From the NCBI GenBank assembly GCA_951812755.1, contig OX638329.1:2341339-2405338 (forward strand): 64,000 nucleotides of DNA, given 5' to 3'. This document shows, piece by piece, positions 8,672 to 16,847 of this stretch (positions within the stretch are counted from its first letter, which is position 1; the number at the start of each line of letters is the position of its first letter). The notes below the pieces were generated by a model that was not told the DNA's origin, did not search any database, and worked only from the letters and a program-made list of their open reading frames with translations. The translations under genes were made by a program, and so were the position numbers. The DNA is from an uncultured Latescibacterota bacterium (GTDB taxonomy: Bacteria; Latescibacterota; UBA2968).

Positions 8672-8729
8672 TACAGGTTTTCATCCTGTTTATCCTTTCA
8701 TCCTGCATATCCTGATTCTGACAGTTTTT
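8672..8729 (+). repeat. Right copy of 33-bp direct repeat, with extra partial units
   Basis: Bases 8697-8729 repeat 6564-6596 with one difference. Just upstream are two more degenerate units (TTCATCCTG, TTTATCCTT), so the element is built from a CATCCTG-like unit repeated several times. It ends 14 bases before the topoisomerase A start codon and includes much of that gene's leader. Confidence 0.85.
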
Positions 8730-8743
8730 ATTGAGGATACAAA

Positions 8744-10645
8744 ATGGCTTATATCGACAAGTTATTTGACCAGTATTTTTTAGAACACGCTTCTTATGTT
8801 GTGAAAGATCGCGCGATTCCCGACATTGACGATGGGTTCAAGCCCGTACAGCGCCGCATTTTACACGCGCTCAAAGAGCAGGACGATGGGAAATTTCACA
8901 AGGTAGCCAATGTTGTGGGGCAGACGATGAAATACCATCCCCACGGCGATCAGTCGATTTACGGCGCGCTGGTTAACCTGGCAAATAAAGATTTGTTCAT
9001 CGACAAACAGGGCAATTTTGGCAATATTTATACGGGTGACGAAGCCTCAGCTGCGCGCTATATCGAATGCCGGCTTACCCCGCTCGCAAAGGATGTGCTG
9101 TTTAATCCGGAAATTACCGAATACATTGAATCTTACGACGGGCGCAATAGCGAACCCGTTGTTTTTCCGGCGAAAATTCCCGTGCTTCTCGCGCAGGGTA
9201 CCGAGGGTATTGCGCCGGGTATGACCACGCGGGTTTTGTCCCATAATCTGATCGAATTGTTGCAGGCGCAAATTGCCTATCTCCAGGGGGAGGACTTTCA
9301 GGTCTTTCCCGATTTTGCGACGGGCGGTTTTGTCGATGTGACCGAATATGCCGACGGCAATGGCAAAGTGCTCGTGCGAGCCAAACTCGATACCAAAAAT
9401 CCCAAACGCATTATTGTGCGCGAGTTGCCTTTTGGCTCTACGTCTGAGTCTCTCATCGCCTCGATTGAAAGTGCAGCCCGGAAAAACAAGCTCAAAATCG
9501 CGGGTATCAGCGATTATACGGGTGAGGAAGTCGAAATTGAAATTCGCCTTGCCCGGGGCGTGCATACCAAAGATACGGTGGATGCGCTTTACGCTTTTAC
9601 CGATTGCGAACAATCTATCAGTGTCAATGCCCTGGTCATCAAGGACAATCGTCCCTATATCGCCACGGTGAGCGATATTCTCAAACACAATGCCGACCGA
9701 TTGGTCGATGTTCTCATGGCCGAGCTAAAAATTGAGCAGCGCCAGGTGCGCGATAAGTTGCACGCCAAAACTCTCGAACAGATTTTTATCGAGAATCGCG
9801 TTTACAAAGCAATTGAGGAAGTCGCCGATTCCAATGCGATTCACGAGGCGATACGCAAGGGGCTGGAGCCTTTTCTCAGTACAATCAGACGTCAGGTTAC
9901 AGCAGAAGACCTCGATACGCTTTTACAGATTCCCATTCGGCGCATTTCTCTGTACGATATCACGAAAGCGAAAAAGGAAATGCGCGATATGCGCGCGCGG
10001 CTCAGAGAGATCAAGACCAATCTCGAGAATATCATTGGCTTTACCATTGATTTTCTGGAATATCTGATTGATGAATACAAAGACAATTACCCCCGCCGCA
10101 CCGAGGTCACTTCTTTTGATCAGGTGGATGCACGCGAAGCGGCGCAGCGCAATCTCAAATTGCGCTATGATAAGAAAACGGGCTATCTGGGTTATGATGT
10201 CAATGGCAGCACGCTTATAGATGTGTCGCAATACGACCGCGTGCTCGTGATTCGCAAAAATGGCACGTATTCTCTGCACGAAGCACCCGACCGTCTTTTT
10301 GTGGATAAGGGTATGCTATTTTGCGATTTTGTCGATCCCGAACGGGTGTACACTGTGATTTACCGGGATCAGAAGACCAATTATCCCTGTATCAAACGCT
10401 GTAAGCTGGATACATTTATTCTGAACAGGGGATATGAACTCGTGCCGCCGGGATGCCGATTGCTCAAGCTCACAACGGATCGCGAGGTCGAGGTTCACGT
10501 ATCCTATAAACCCAAACCCCGTCTGCGTATTCTCAATGAAGAATTTGCGATCGAAGACTATGCGATTCGCGGCAAGACCGCCAAAGGCATGCGTTTGGCA
10601 GCGCGCGAGGTCAAAAGTGCTAAATTTGTAAAGCCTAAAGTTTGA
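8744..10645 (+). CDS. parC: Type IIA DNA topoisomerase, A subunit (short ParC/GyrA-like)
   Basis: DNA breakage-reunion subunit, 633 residues, shorter than usual GyrA or ParC (about 750-880). The N-terminal winged-helix region shows DGFKPVQRRIL, KYHPHGDQSIYGALV, and the catalytic tyrosine Y106 in SAARYIECRL that links to DNA. The coiled-coil tower follows (about 330-450). The C-terminal beta-pinwheel is reduced to about 150 residues with no GyrA box, so decatenation or relaxation is more likely than negative supercoiling (inference). Its natural partner is at 2424-4304. Its leader is largely the repeat at 8672-8729. Confidence 0.9.
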   Translation: MAYIDKLFDQYFLEHASYVVKDRAIPDIDDGFKPVQRRILHALKEQDDGKFHKVANVVGQTMKYHPHGDQSIYGALVNLANKDLFIDKQGNFGNIYTGDEASAARYIECRLTPLAKDVLFNPEITEYIESYDGRNSEPVVFPAKIPVLLAQGTEGIAPGMTTRVLSHNLIELLQAQIAYLQGEDFQVFPDFATGGFVDVTEYADGNGKVLVRAKLDTKNPKRIIVRELPFGSTSESLIASIESAARKNKLKIAGISDYTGEEVEIEIRLARGVHTKDTVDALYAFTDCEQSISVNALVIKDNRPYIATVSDILKHNADRLVDVLMAELKIEQRQVRDKLHAKTLEQIFIENRVYKAIEEVADSNAIHEAIRKGLEPFLSTIRRQVTAEDLDTLLQIPIRRISLYDITKAKKEMRDMRARLREIKTNLENIIGFTIDFLEYLIDEYKDNYPRRTEVTSFDQVDAREAAQRNLKLRYDKKTGYLGYDVNGSTLIDVSQYDRVLVIRKNGTYSLHEAPDRLFVDKGMLFCDFVDPERVYTVIYRDQKTNYPCIKRCKLDTFILNRGYELVPPGCRLLKLTTDREVEVHVSYKPKPRLRILNEEFAIEDYAIRGKTAKGMRLAAREVKSAKFVKPKV

Positions 10646-10663
10646 TTAAAAGGATTCTGTGTT

Positions 10664-11311
10664 ATGCCGAAGTTTCTTGTCATTGGTCGGTATGTATTTT
10701 TCATCTACTCTGCTGATGAGGTGGAGCGCGCACATATTCATGTGCGAGTTAGAGCATCGGCATTTCCTACGGCGAAGTTCTGGTTGGTTCCTGTTGTCGA
10801 GTTAGCATATAACAATGGTTTTAAGCGTAAAGAAATTTCAGATATCAGGAAATTGGTTGTGAAACACGCGCAAGAATTGTTGACAAAATGGAACGCAGAG
10901 TTTAATCAGAATCAAGCAATGGATAACGGCGAAATACGTGAAGCACTCCTGCGCGGTTATGATAAAGTGCGTTGGTTAGATGAGGCAAAGCGTTTGGAAT
11001 GCCATCGTCCGTCTATTTTGGATATTCGATTCGATGAGTCACACATGCATGTTTATCTTGATGACGATCGGGGTATCTCTGTACCGTTACGGTGGTATCC
11101 GCGTTTGTACTTCGGCTCGCCGGAAGATCGGGCGAATTGGGAACTGTGGTGTCACGAAAGCGAAGATGTGTATGATGTGATTGCCTGGGAAACCCTGGAT
11201 GAACACATACGTCTTGAAAGTTTGCTGGCAGGACGAGCGAGCCGTGAAAGTGTAACATCTATACGTCGATGGTTGAAAGGTGAAAGGTTGTACGAAGTAT
11301 ATGATGAATAA
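10664..11311 (+). CDS. DUF4160-DUF2442 fusion protein, toxin-antitoxin-like
   Basis: Residues 1-85 resemble DUF4160 (MPKFLVIGRYVFFIYSADE, then AHIHVR), and residues 118-205 resemble DUF2442 (LDIRFDESHMHVYLDDDRG, LRWYPRL, NWELW, ESLLAGR). In most genomes these two domains are separate neighbouring genes thought to act as a toxin-antitoxin-like pair; here one 215-residue chain carries both. It begins 18 bases after the topoisomerase A stop with an AAAGGA ribosome site, so read-through from that gene is possible. Biochemical function is unknown. Confidence 0.75.
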   Translation: MPKFLVIGRYVFFIYSADEVERAHIHVRVRASAFPTAKFWLVPVVELAYNNGFKRKEISDIRKLVVKHAQELLTKWNAEFNQNQAMDNGEIREALLRGYDKVRWLDEAKRLECHRPSILDIRFDESHMHVYLDDDRGISVPLRWYPRLYFGSPEDRANWELWCHESEDVYDVIAWETLDEHIRLESLLAGRASRESVTSIRRWLKGERLYEVYDE

Positions 11312-11374
11312 CGTACTTGAGTGTGTAAGGGAATAAAAATTTAACCTTGAGGTAATTTTTTGTGGAGAAATTTC

Positions 11375-12838
11375 ATGGAAGTTGCTGAATTAACACTTGA
11401 ACAGGCGACAACTCTGGAAGATGAGTGCAGAAACGAAGGACACACGCTGCACAGAGATTTGTTAGAAAAGAAGTACGAGAGCCTGATTACTCACAATCCA
11501 AAATTAACAAGGACCCTTGTCAGCTTTCAGGCGAATAAAAACACACCGTATTATCGATGGTTTAAGTACAAAGAAGGCTTCTCGGCGCAGATGGTTCATT
11601 ATCTTCTGAACACATTGGCGAAGAAGCAGGGCGCATTGTTAGATCCGTTCTCAGGAACAGGAGCGGCTTTATTTGCTTCACAGGAATCTGGATGGGAAGC
11701 AACGGGTATTGAGCTTCTTCCTGTAGGATGTGCGATCACCGAAGCCAGACAAGCAGCCGAGCAGGTGGATATTGTACAGCTAAAAAAAGAAATTGAGACT
11801 CTGAGTTGTGTGGATTTTTCGACGATCAAATCCGATAGTCCGATTCAACATATCGCGATTACGGAAGGTGCGTTTTCTCGAGATACGGAAGACCAGCTAA
11901 ATGGTTATTTAACCTATTGCGATAATCAGATTGAAGATGCTCATATTAAGACGCTTCTTCGCTTTGCCGCTTTTTGCATTCTGGAAAGGATCAGTTATAC
12001 CAGGAAGGACGGTCAATATCTCCGCTGGGATTATCGCGCGGGCAGAACGAGAGTAAAGTCGAAATTTAACAAGGGCAAAGTCTATACGTTCGAAGAGGCT
12101 CTTCAACTTCAGCTCAATTTGATGGTTGAGGATCTTCTCTATGAGGACATGGACCTTTTTAAAAAGGAAAATTTGTCTAACACAGAACAGAACATTCGGT
12201 TGATTCAAGGGTCCTGTCTTGAAGAGTTGTGCAAATTCAGTGAGGAGAGTTTTAACTTTATTTTGACGTCTCCGCCTTATTGTAACCGCTATGATTATAC
12301 GCGCACTTACGCGCTTGAACTGGTATTTCTCAATAAGAACGAAGAGGAAGTCAAGCACCTGCGACAGCAAATGCTATCCTGTACAGTTGAAAACAAAGAG
12401 AAAGTTGAATCGTTGGTGACTCAATATGCAGATATGAAAAGAGAAGACTTTTTGCAGAAGGCTATTTTTGCTTTTGAGAACCATAATGCACTGCAAGAAG
12501 TCCTATATTGGCTGAATACATATAACGGGAAAGGCCAGTTGAATAATTCGAATATTCCGCGAATGATCGCAAATTACTTCCTCGAAATGGCTCTGGTTAT
12601 ATTTGAAATGAGTAGAATACTGAAGTCGGGCGGAAAGGTCGCGATGGTGAACGACAATGTCAGGTATGCGGGAGAAGAGATTCCCGTGGATTTAATTCTG
12701 TCTGACTTCGCTGAAGCGGCGGGCTTATCTACCAGGAACATCTGGGTTCTGGGAACAGGTAAGGGGAATAGCAGCCAACAGATGGGCAAGTACGGTCGCG
12801 CAGAATTGCGGAAATGCGTATATATATGGGAAAAATAA
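11375..12838 (+). CDS. Site-specific DNA methyltransferase, SPPY type (probable m4C)
   Basis: A 487-residue modification enzyme. The AdoMet loop is DPFSGTG at 90-96, and the catalytic motif is SPPY at 299-302 in TSPPYCNRYDY; SPPY is commonest in N4-cytosine methylases. About 200 residues between the two motifs could hold the target-recognition region. I chose ATG 11375, with GGAG seven bases upstream, over the TTG at 11360. The gene meets an AvaI/BsoBI-like endonuclease tail to tail with a one-base gap, and AvaI-type systems are known to use m4C methylases, so the two should be a cognate pair. Confidence 0.85.
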   Translation: MEVAELTLEQATTLEDECRNEGHTLHRDLLEKKYESLITHNPKLTRTLVSFQANKNTPYYRWFKYKEGFSAQMVHYLLNTLAKKQGALLDPFSGTGAALFASQESGWEATGIELLPVGCAITEARQAAEQVDIVQLKKEIETLSCVDFSTIKSDSPIQHIAITEGAFSRDTEDQLNGYLTYCDNQIEDAHIKTLLRFAAFCILERISYTRKDGQYLRWDYRAGRTRVKSKFNKGKVYTFEEALQLQLNLMVEDLLYEDMDLFKKENLSNTEQNIRLIQGSCLEELCKFSEESFNFILTSPPYCNRYDYTRTYALELVFLNKNEEEVKHLRQQMLSCTVENKEKVESLVTQYADMKREDFLQKAIFAFENHNALQEVLYWLNTYNGKGQLNNSNIPRMIANYFLEMALVIFEMSRILKSGGKVAMVNDNVRYAGEEIPVDLILSDFAEAAGLSTRNIWVLGTGKGNSSQQMGKYGRAELRKCVYIWEK

Positions 12839-12839
12839 C

Positions 12840-13811
12840 CTAAAGCTCAACCAGCCAGTTCACCAGTCTTTCGATTTGCTGCGGTTTACATAGATTTGCT
12901 ACGCCAGCCAGTTTTCCTTCCTTCATACGCTGGATGATTTCCTGCGCCATTGATTCCTCTATAGCAGCACCGATGAAAACCAGTCCGGGAGGAGTTGAAA
13001 AACTTCCCGCGATCCGATCAAGAGCGGTTCTTGCTGTCTTCCAGTGTTCATCCGCGCCAGCCGGATCAATACCTCCTTTTAATTCTCCACACAGAATGTA
13101 ATTATCTCTCTCGCTTAATAACGCTCTTATGTCAGTGCGTGTGGAAATAATCTTGGGAGTTTTCAAGAGAATGATATCCACATTATTTCCCCTTGAACCG
13201 ACAAAAGAGCATTGCATATTAAAAGCAAGAATCCTGCCGGGCCATTGCAAGGCACTCAAGCCACTTTCAAGGAGAACACAGAAGTCTGTGCCGAGTAGAT
13301 TCATGAAATTATCTATTCTTCTTTGCAAATAGCTTACACCAAAACTTTGATATTTTGTCTGCATCCTCGTCAAAAGATATTTCCCGAATTTTATCTCAGC
13401 TTGCTTACCAGTATCGTTGCGCTTGACGCCTCCGAGTTGATCTCCAGAATTCAGCGCGTATCGGTACAGAATATTGTTGATTATATCCGGTTCAAGGAAA
13501 TCTTGCTTTTTTGCCAAGATGTGTCTTCTCAGGAATTTTTTCGTTTCTTCGGAACCAATAGCATTTCTGGCTTTCTCTGTCAGCCCCAATGCCCCAATGA
13601 GGATTTCTATAATCTCTTGATCTCTTTCCGCTGCATGGAGCAAATTTTCTAAATCCGATCCGATGTATGCGAGTTTTCTTTGGGCTTCAATTATTCCGCT
13701 AACAAAAGGTGATGCCAATGTGAACTGCCTCATGGATTGTTGGCGAAATCCTTCGGCAGTTTCCGCTGGGGTGGTTGTGATTTCGGATGGATGATGATAA
13801 ATGGGCTGCAT
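12840..13811 (-). CDS. Type II restriction endonuclease, AvaI/BsoBI family
   Basis: The 323-residue product has the length of BsoBI and its active-site layout: D212 in NNVDIILLK, then E243-L-K245 and H256 in the near-invariant block ELKGGIDPAGADEHWKTA. In BsoBI the equivalent residues are Asp, Glu, Lys and a catalytic His. AvaI and BsoBI cut CYCGRG; the same site is likely but unproven here. A helical N-terminal domain (about 1-130) matches the part that encircles DNA in BsoBI. It is transcribed toward its methylase, so expression is not simply coupled. Confidence 0.88.
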   Translation of the reverse strand: MQPIYHHPSEITTTPAETAEGFRQQSMRQFTLASPFVSGIIEAQRKLAYIGSDLENLLHAAERDQEIIEILIGALGLTEKARNAIGSEETKKFLRRHILAKKQDFLEPDIINNILYRYALNSGDQLGGVKRNDTGKQAEIKFGKYLLTRMQTKYQSFGVSYLQRRIDNFMNLLGTDFCVLLESGLSALQWPGRILAFNMQCSFVGSRGNNVDIILLKTPKIISTRTDIRALLSERDNYILCGELKGGIDPAGADEHWKTARTALDRIAGSFSTPPGLVFIGAAIEESMAQEIIQRMKEGKLAGVANLCKPQQIERLVNWLVEL

Positions 13812-13958
13812 CTGGTTTCCTTACATTATAGGGGCGGGTGATTTTTCCTTTACAACTTCAAATTGTCTATTAACTTCCTGATCTACACGGCGACATGAAG
13901 TATAGAAAGAATTTTGAAAAAAACAAGACCAGATGTCCTTTCAAACAGGAGAACCTCG

Positions 13959-15290
13959 ATGGGTAGTGCTGCATCTGTTGATTTGCGCGATGTTCGTAGG
14001 CAGGATTTGAATCACGTATGGCATCCTTTGATGCAATACGAGGGTAAGAGTGAAGACGATCTGCTCGTTATTGTGTCGGCAGATGGGTGTGAGATCACGG
14101 ATTCGGACGGGAAAACATATCTCGATGCGTATGGCGGGATCTGGAATGTCAATGTGGGGTATGGGCGGGATGAGATTGTCGAAGCTGTGTATGAACAGAT
14201 GAAGACACTTCCGTTTTATCCCATGACGCAGATCAATGTGCCCGCGGCGCGGCTCGCTGCTCGTTTGGCGGAATTGTCACCGGGCGATCTCAATCATTTC
14301 TTTTTTGTCAATAGCGGTTCAGAGGCAAATGAAACCGCAATTAAAGTTGCGCGACAATACGGCAGGGCGACGCATCCGGGCGAGAGTCGTTTTAAGATCA
14401 TCTGCCGATATCACGGCTATCACGGCTTTACGATGGGGTCTATGTCTGCGACCGGGCAGGTGAGACGACGTGCGCCGTTTGAACCCCTGGCACCGGGATT
14501 TATCCACGTTGAATTGCCCACTGCCGATGCCCATGGGGCGGATGAGATCGCGCGGGTTATCGAACGCGAGGGACCCGATACGGTCGCTGCTGTTCTTGCG
14601 GAACCCGTGGTTGGTGGCGGTGGTGTGCATGTTCCGCCCGACGATTATTTCCCCGCTCTGCGTGAGGTGTGCGACCACTATGGTTGTTTGCTGATGTTTG
14701 ATGAGGTGATTACTGGATTTGGACGCACAGGGAAATTGTTTGCTGCCGAGCACTGGGGTGTTGTGCCCGATGTGATGACGATTGCCAAGGGGGTGTCGAG
14801 CGGGTACCTGCCGCTGGGGGCATGTGGTGTTACTGAAAAGGTCTGGGCGGCATTTCTGGGAGGGGCGGATGAGGGAAAAGAATTTGCTCAGGTTTCCACG
14901 TATGGCGGACATCCCGCATGTTGTGCTGCGGCGCTTGCCAATATCGATATTCTGACCCGGGAACGGCTGTGGGAAAATTCGGAGACTGTGGGTGCGTACT
15001 TGTTGGTGCGGCTCAAAGACCTGTCATCGCCTCTTATCAAAGAAGTTAGAGGTCTGGGGCTTATGCTCGCGGTTGAACTTCAAAATGAAGATGGGACGGA
15101 ACTGGATAGCGAGAGGACAAAAAAATTTGGTGGCGCGCTTCGAGACGCGGGTGTGATTACCGGGAAGATGAGCCATGTTATGGTGGGATCAGAGCCTGTA
15201 TTCACACTGGCGCCACCACTGATTCTTACGGAGGAGCAAGCCGACCGAATAGCAGGTGCTTTTGTGACTGCGCTACGGGCTATAAGTTGA
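13959..15290 (+). CDS. Class III PLP-dependent aminotransferase
   Basis: A 443-residue omega-amino-acid:pyruvate or BioA-like aminotransferase. HVWHPLMQY opens the chain, NSGSEANETAIK holds the cofactor phosphate region, and K277 in TIAKGVSSGYLPLGA should form the Schiff base with pyridoxal phosphate; FDEVITGFGRTG supplies the Asp that contacts the ring. I chose ATG 13959, with AGGAG eight bases upstream, rather than the TTG at 13914. The Nudix gene follows at once. The substrate is unknown, since members act on many amino compounds. Confidence 0.88.
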   Translation: MGSAASVDLRDVRRQDLNHVWHPLMQYEGKSEDDLLVIVSADGCEITDSDGKTYLDAYGGIWNVNVGYGRDEIVEAVYEQMKTLPFYPMTQINVPAARLAARLAELSPGDLNHFFFVNSGSEANETAIKVARQYGRATHPGESRFKIICRYHGYHGFTMGSMSATGQVRRRAPFEPLAPGFIHVELPTADAHGADEIARVIEREGPDTVAAVLAEPVVGGGGVHVPPDDYFPALREVCDHYGCLLMFDEVITGFGRTGKLFAAEHWGVVPDVMTIAKGVSSGYLPLGACGVTEKVWAAFLGGADEGKEFAQVSTYGGHPACCAAALANIDILTRERLWENSETVGAYLLVRLKDLSSPLIKEVRGLGLMLAVELQNEDGTELDSERTKKFGGALRDAGVITGKMSHVMVGSEPVFTLAPPLILTEEQADRIAGAFVTALRAIS

Positions 15291-15311
15291 ATGGGAAAAA
15301 AGGAAACCGCG

Positions 15312-15791
15312 ATGATCAATGCGACCCTGTGCTATGTCAAAAATGGCAGTAAGACTCTGATGCTACATCGGGTAAAAAAAGAAAATGACATACACGAGGG
15401 CAAATGGAATGGTCTGGGCGGCAAAATGGAAGCGGGTGAGACGCCCGAGGAATGCGTGATTCGAGAAGTGCATGAAGAGAGTGGCCTGCAGATTCAAAAT
15501 CCCGCTTTGAGAGGTGTGCTTACTTTTCCAAATTTTGATGGGCTCAATGACTGGCTGGCTTTTGTGTTTACCGCGGAGAGGTTCACGGGTGAGTTGATCG
15601 ACTCGAGCGAAGGTGTCCTGAAATGGATTGACGACTCAAAACTTCTCGATCTCAATCTTTGGGAAGGCGATAAAATTTTTCTGAAATGGTTATACCGAGA
15701 TGCGTTTTTTTCGGGTAAATTTACGTATAAAAATAAACGATTGATCGATCACGATGTCGTATTTCACACATTTCCTGGATCTGTGCCGTGA
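15312..15791 (+). CDS. Nudix hydrolase, MutT/8-oxo-dGTPase-like
   Basis: A 159-residue Nudix pyrophosphatase. A complete Nudix box runs from G37 to L59: G-x5-E43-x7-R51-E-V-x-E55-E56-x-G-L, the magnesium-binding catalytic loop. The preceding MLHRVKKENDIHEGKWNGLGG resembles the MTH1/MutT branch that cleans 8-oxo-dGTP or related nucleotides; the exact substrate is inference. The ATG at 15312 has AAAGGA upstream and is preferred to ATG 15291, which abuts the previous stop. It is probably co-transcribed with the aminotransferase. Confidence 0.88.
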   Translation: MINATLCYVKNGSKTLMLHRVKKENDIHEGKWNGLGGKMEAGETPEECVIREVHEESGLQIQNPALRGVLTFPNFDGLNDWLAFVFTAERFTGELIDSSEGVLKWIDDSKLLDLNLWEGDKIFLKWLYRDAFFSGKFTYKNKRLIDHDVVFHTFPGSVP

Positions 15792-15961
15792 ACGAAAAAG
15801 CCGAAGCGATTAAAAAGAGATACCGGTATCGCCGCCTTATTCTCACGGGCAAAATCGGTCTGTCCAGACACGCGGCGGTCAAATTCATTGGCGCAGATAC
15901 GGCGTATCACCTGTATGCCCATACAACGCCTCAACATCGTGCGGCAAAGAAAAGCGCGTGA
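15788..15961 (+). CDS. Small basic 57-residue ORF coupled to the Nudix gene
   Basis: Starts at a GTG that overlaps the Nudix stop (GTGA), an arrangement typical of translational coupling, and ends at TGA 15961. The product is strongly basic, with RYRYRRLILTGKIGLSRHAA as its core and a Lys-rich C-terminus. No family was recognised. Support is only the overlap and the uninterrupted frame; it ends 10 bases before a convergent gene. Confidence 0.4.
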   Translation: MNEKAEAIKKRYRYRRLILTGKIGLSRHAAVKFIGADTAYHLYAHTTPQHRAAKKSA

Positions 15962-15971
15962 TGCGATGGTT

Positions 15972-16829
15972 TTATACAGCGTCTGCGATAATTTTTCGCA
16001 GATAAGTCGCGTCTTCTTTTGCCCATGCCTCCAAATTGGGTGGCGATGTTTGCGCGTAACCGACTTGACGGATGATGGTTTCGTCAAATTTGTATTCGGT
16101 GTGAATGGATAATGGTCCGTCAAATCCCATCTCGTGCAATAGCCCCAGGCAGCGATGCCAATCTACGCACCCTTCTCCAGCTTTTGTAAAGCAAGGGCGA
16201 TAGCGCGGCGTTTGTCCCTCCTGTTGCGGTAGATAATACGCATCTTTAATTCCCACGACTGAGATATAATCCCGAATCATCGCCAATCCCATTGCCCAGT
16301 CTTCTCCATCCAGCGCGAGATGTCCGAAATCGGGGTACGCGCCCACGTATTGCGGGTCAAAGCCTTTGATGAGGTGCATCAATCCCGCACAGTTACTTCC
16401 CAGGCAAGGCCCGCTATGAATCTGATAGCAAGTCTGCACGCCGTATTTTTCACTCAGGATCACAATTTTTTCCAGGTCTCTTCGCGCTGTATCCACAACC
16501 TGCCAGTAATCATTACCGGGCTGATATTTCCAGAATCCGATTTTGAGACGGGGAATTTCGGCTTCGGCACAGGCGGTATAGTAATTTTCTATTTCAGGTG
16601 ATTCTGGATCTACCAGTGTCACGGGCGCGGTTATCATAGGGCAGACCAGGCCCTGACTGCGCCAGACTTCGGCAGCTTTGGGCAATGCCTCGATCACATT
16701 GTCTGCGTGAATGGGATGGCCCGGACGCACACACAGGTCAATGCCGTCGTAGCCCAGTTCAATCGCTTTTTCGCCGAGTTCAGGCACGGAATACTGCGCG
16801 AAAAATTTGGAGTTGATAATGAGGTCCAT
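15972..16829 (-). CDS. Sugar phosphate isomerase/epimerase family (AP endonuclease 2 TIM barrel)
   Basis: A 285-residue TIM-barrel protein of the xylose-isomerase-like superfamily. Metal and substrate residues typical of the fold appear in order: the GYDGIDLCVRPGHP strand, CYQIHSGPCLGSN, AYPDFGHLALDG, VVGIKDAYY, and a final HTEYKF. Relatives isomerise or epimerise ketoses, or act as inosose-type dehydratases; the substrate here is not clear. It starts 18 bases after the Tat-exported sulfatase on the same strand with an AAGGA site, so the two likely form an operon. Confidence 0.82.
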   Translation of the reverse strand: MDLIINSKFFAQYSVPELGEKAIELGYDGIDLCVRPGHPIHADNVIEALPKAAEVWRSQGLVCPMITAPVTLVDPESPEIENYYTACAEAEIPRLKIGFWKYQPGNDYWQVVDTARRDLEKIVILSEKYGVQTCYQIHSGPCLGSNCAGLMHLIKGFDPQYVGAYPDFGHLALDGEDWAMGLAMIRDYISVVGIKDAYYLPQQEGQTPRYRPCFTKAGEGCVDWHRCLGLLHEMGFDGPLSIHTEYKFDETIIRQVGYAQTSPPNLEAWAKEDATYLRKIIADAV

Positions 16830-16847
16830 TTGAATGTTTCCTTATTG

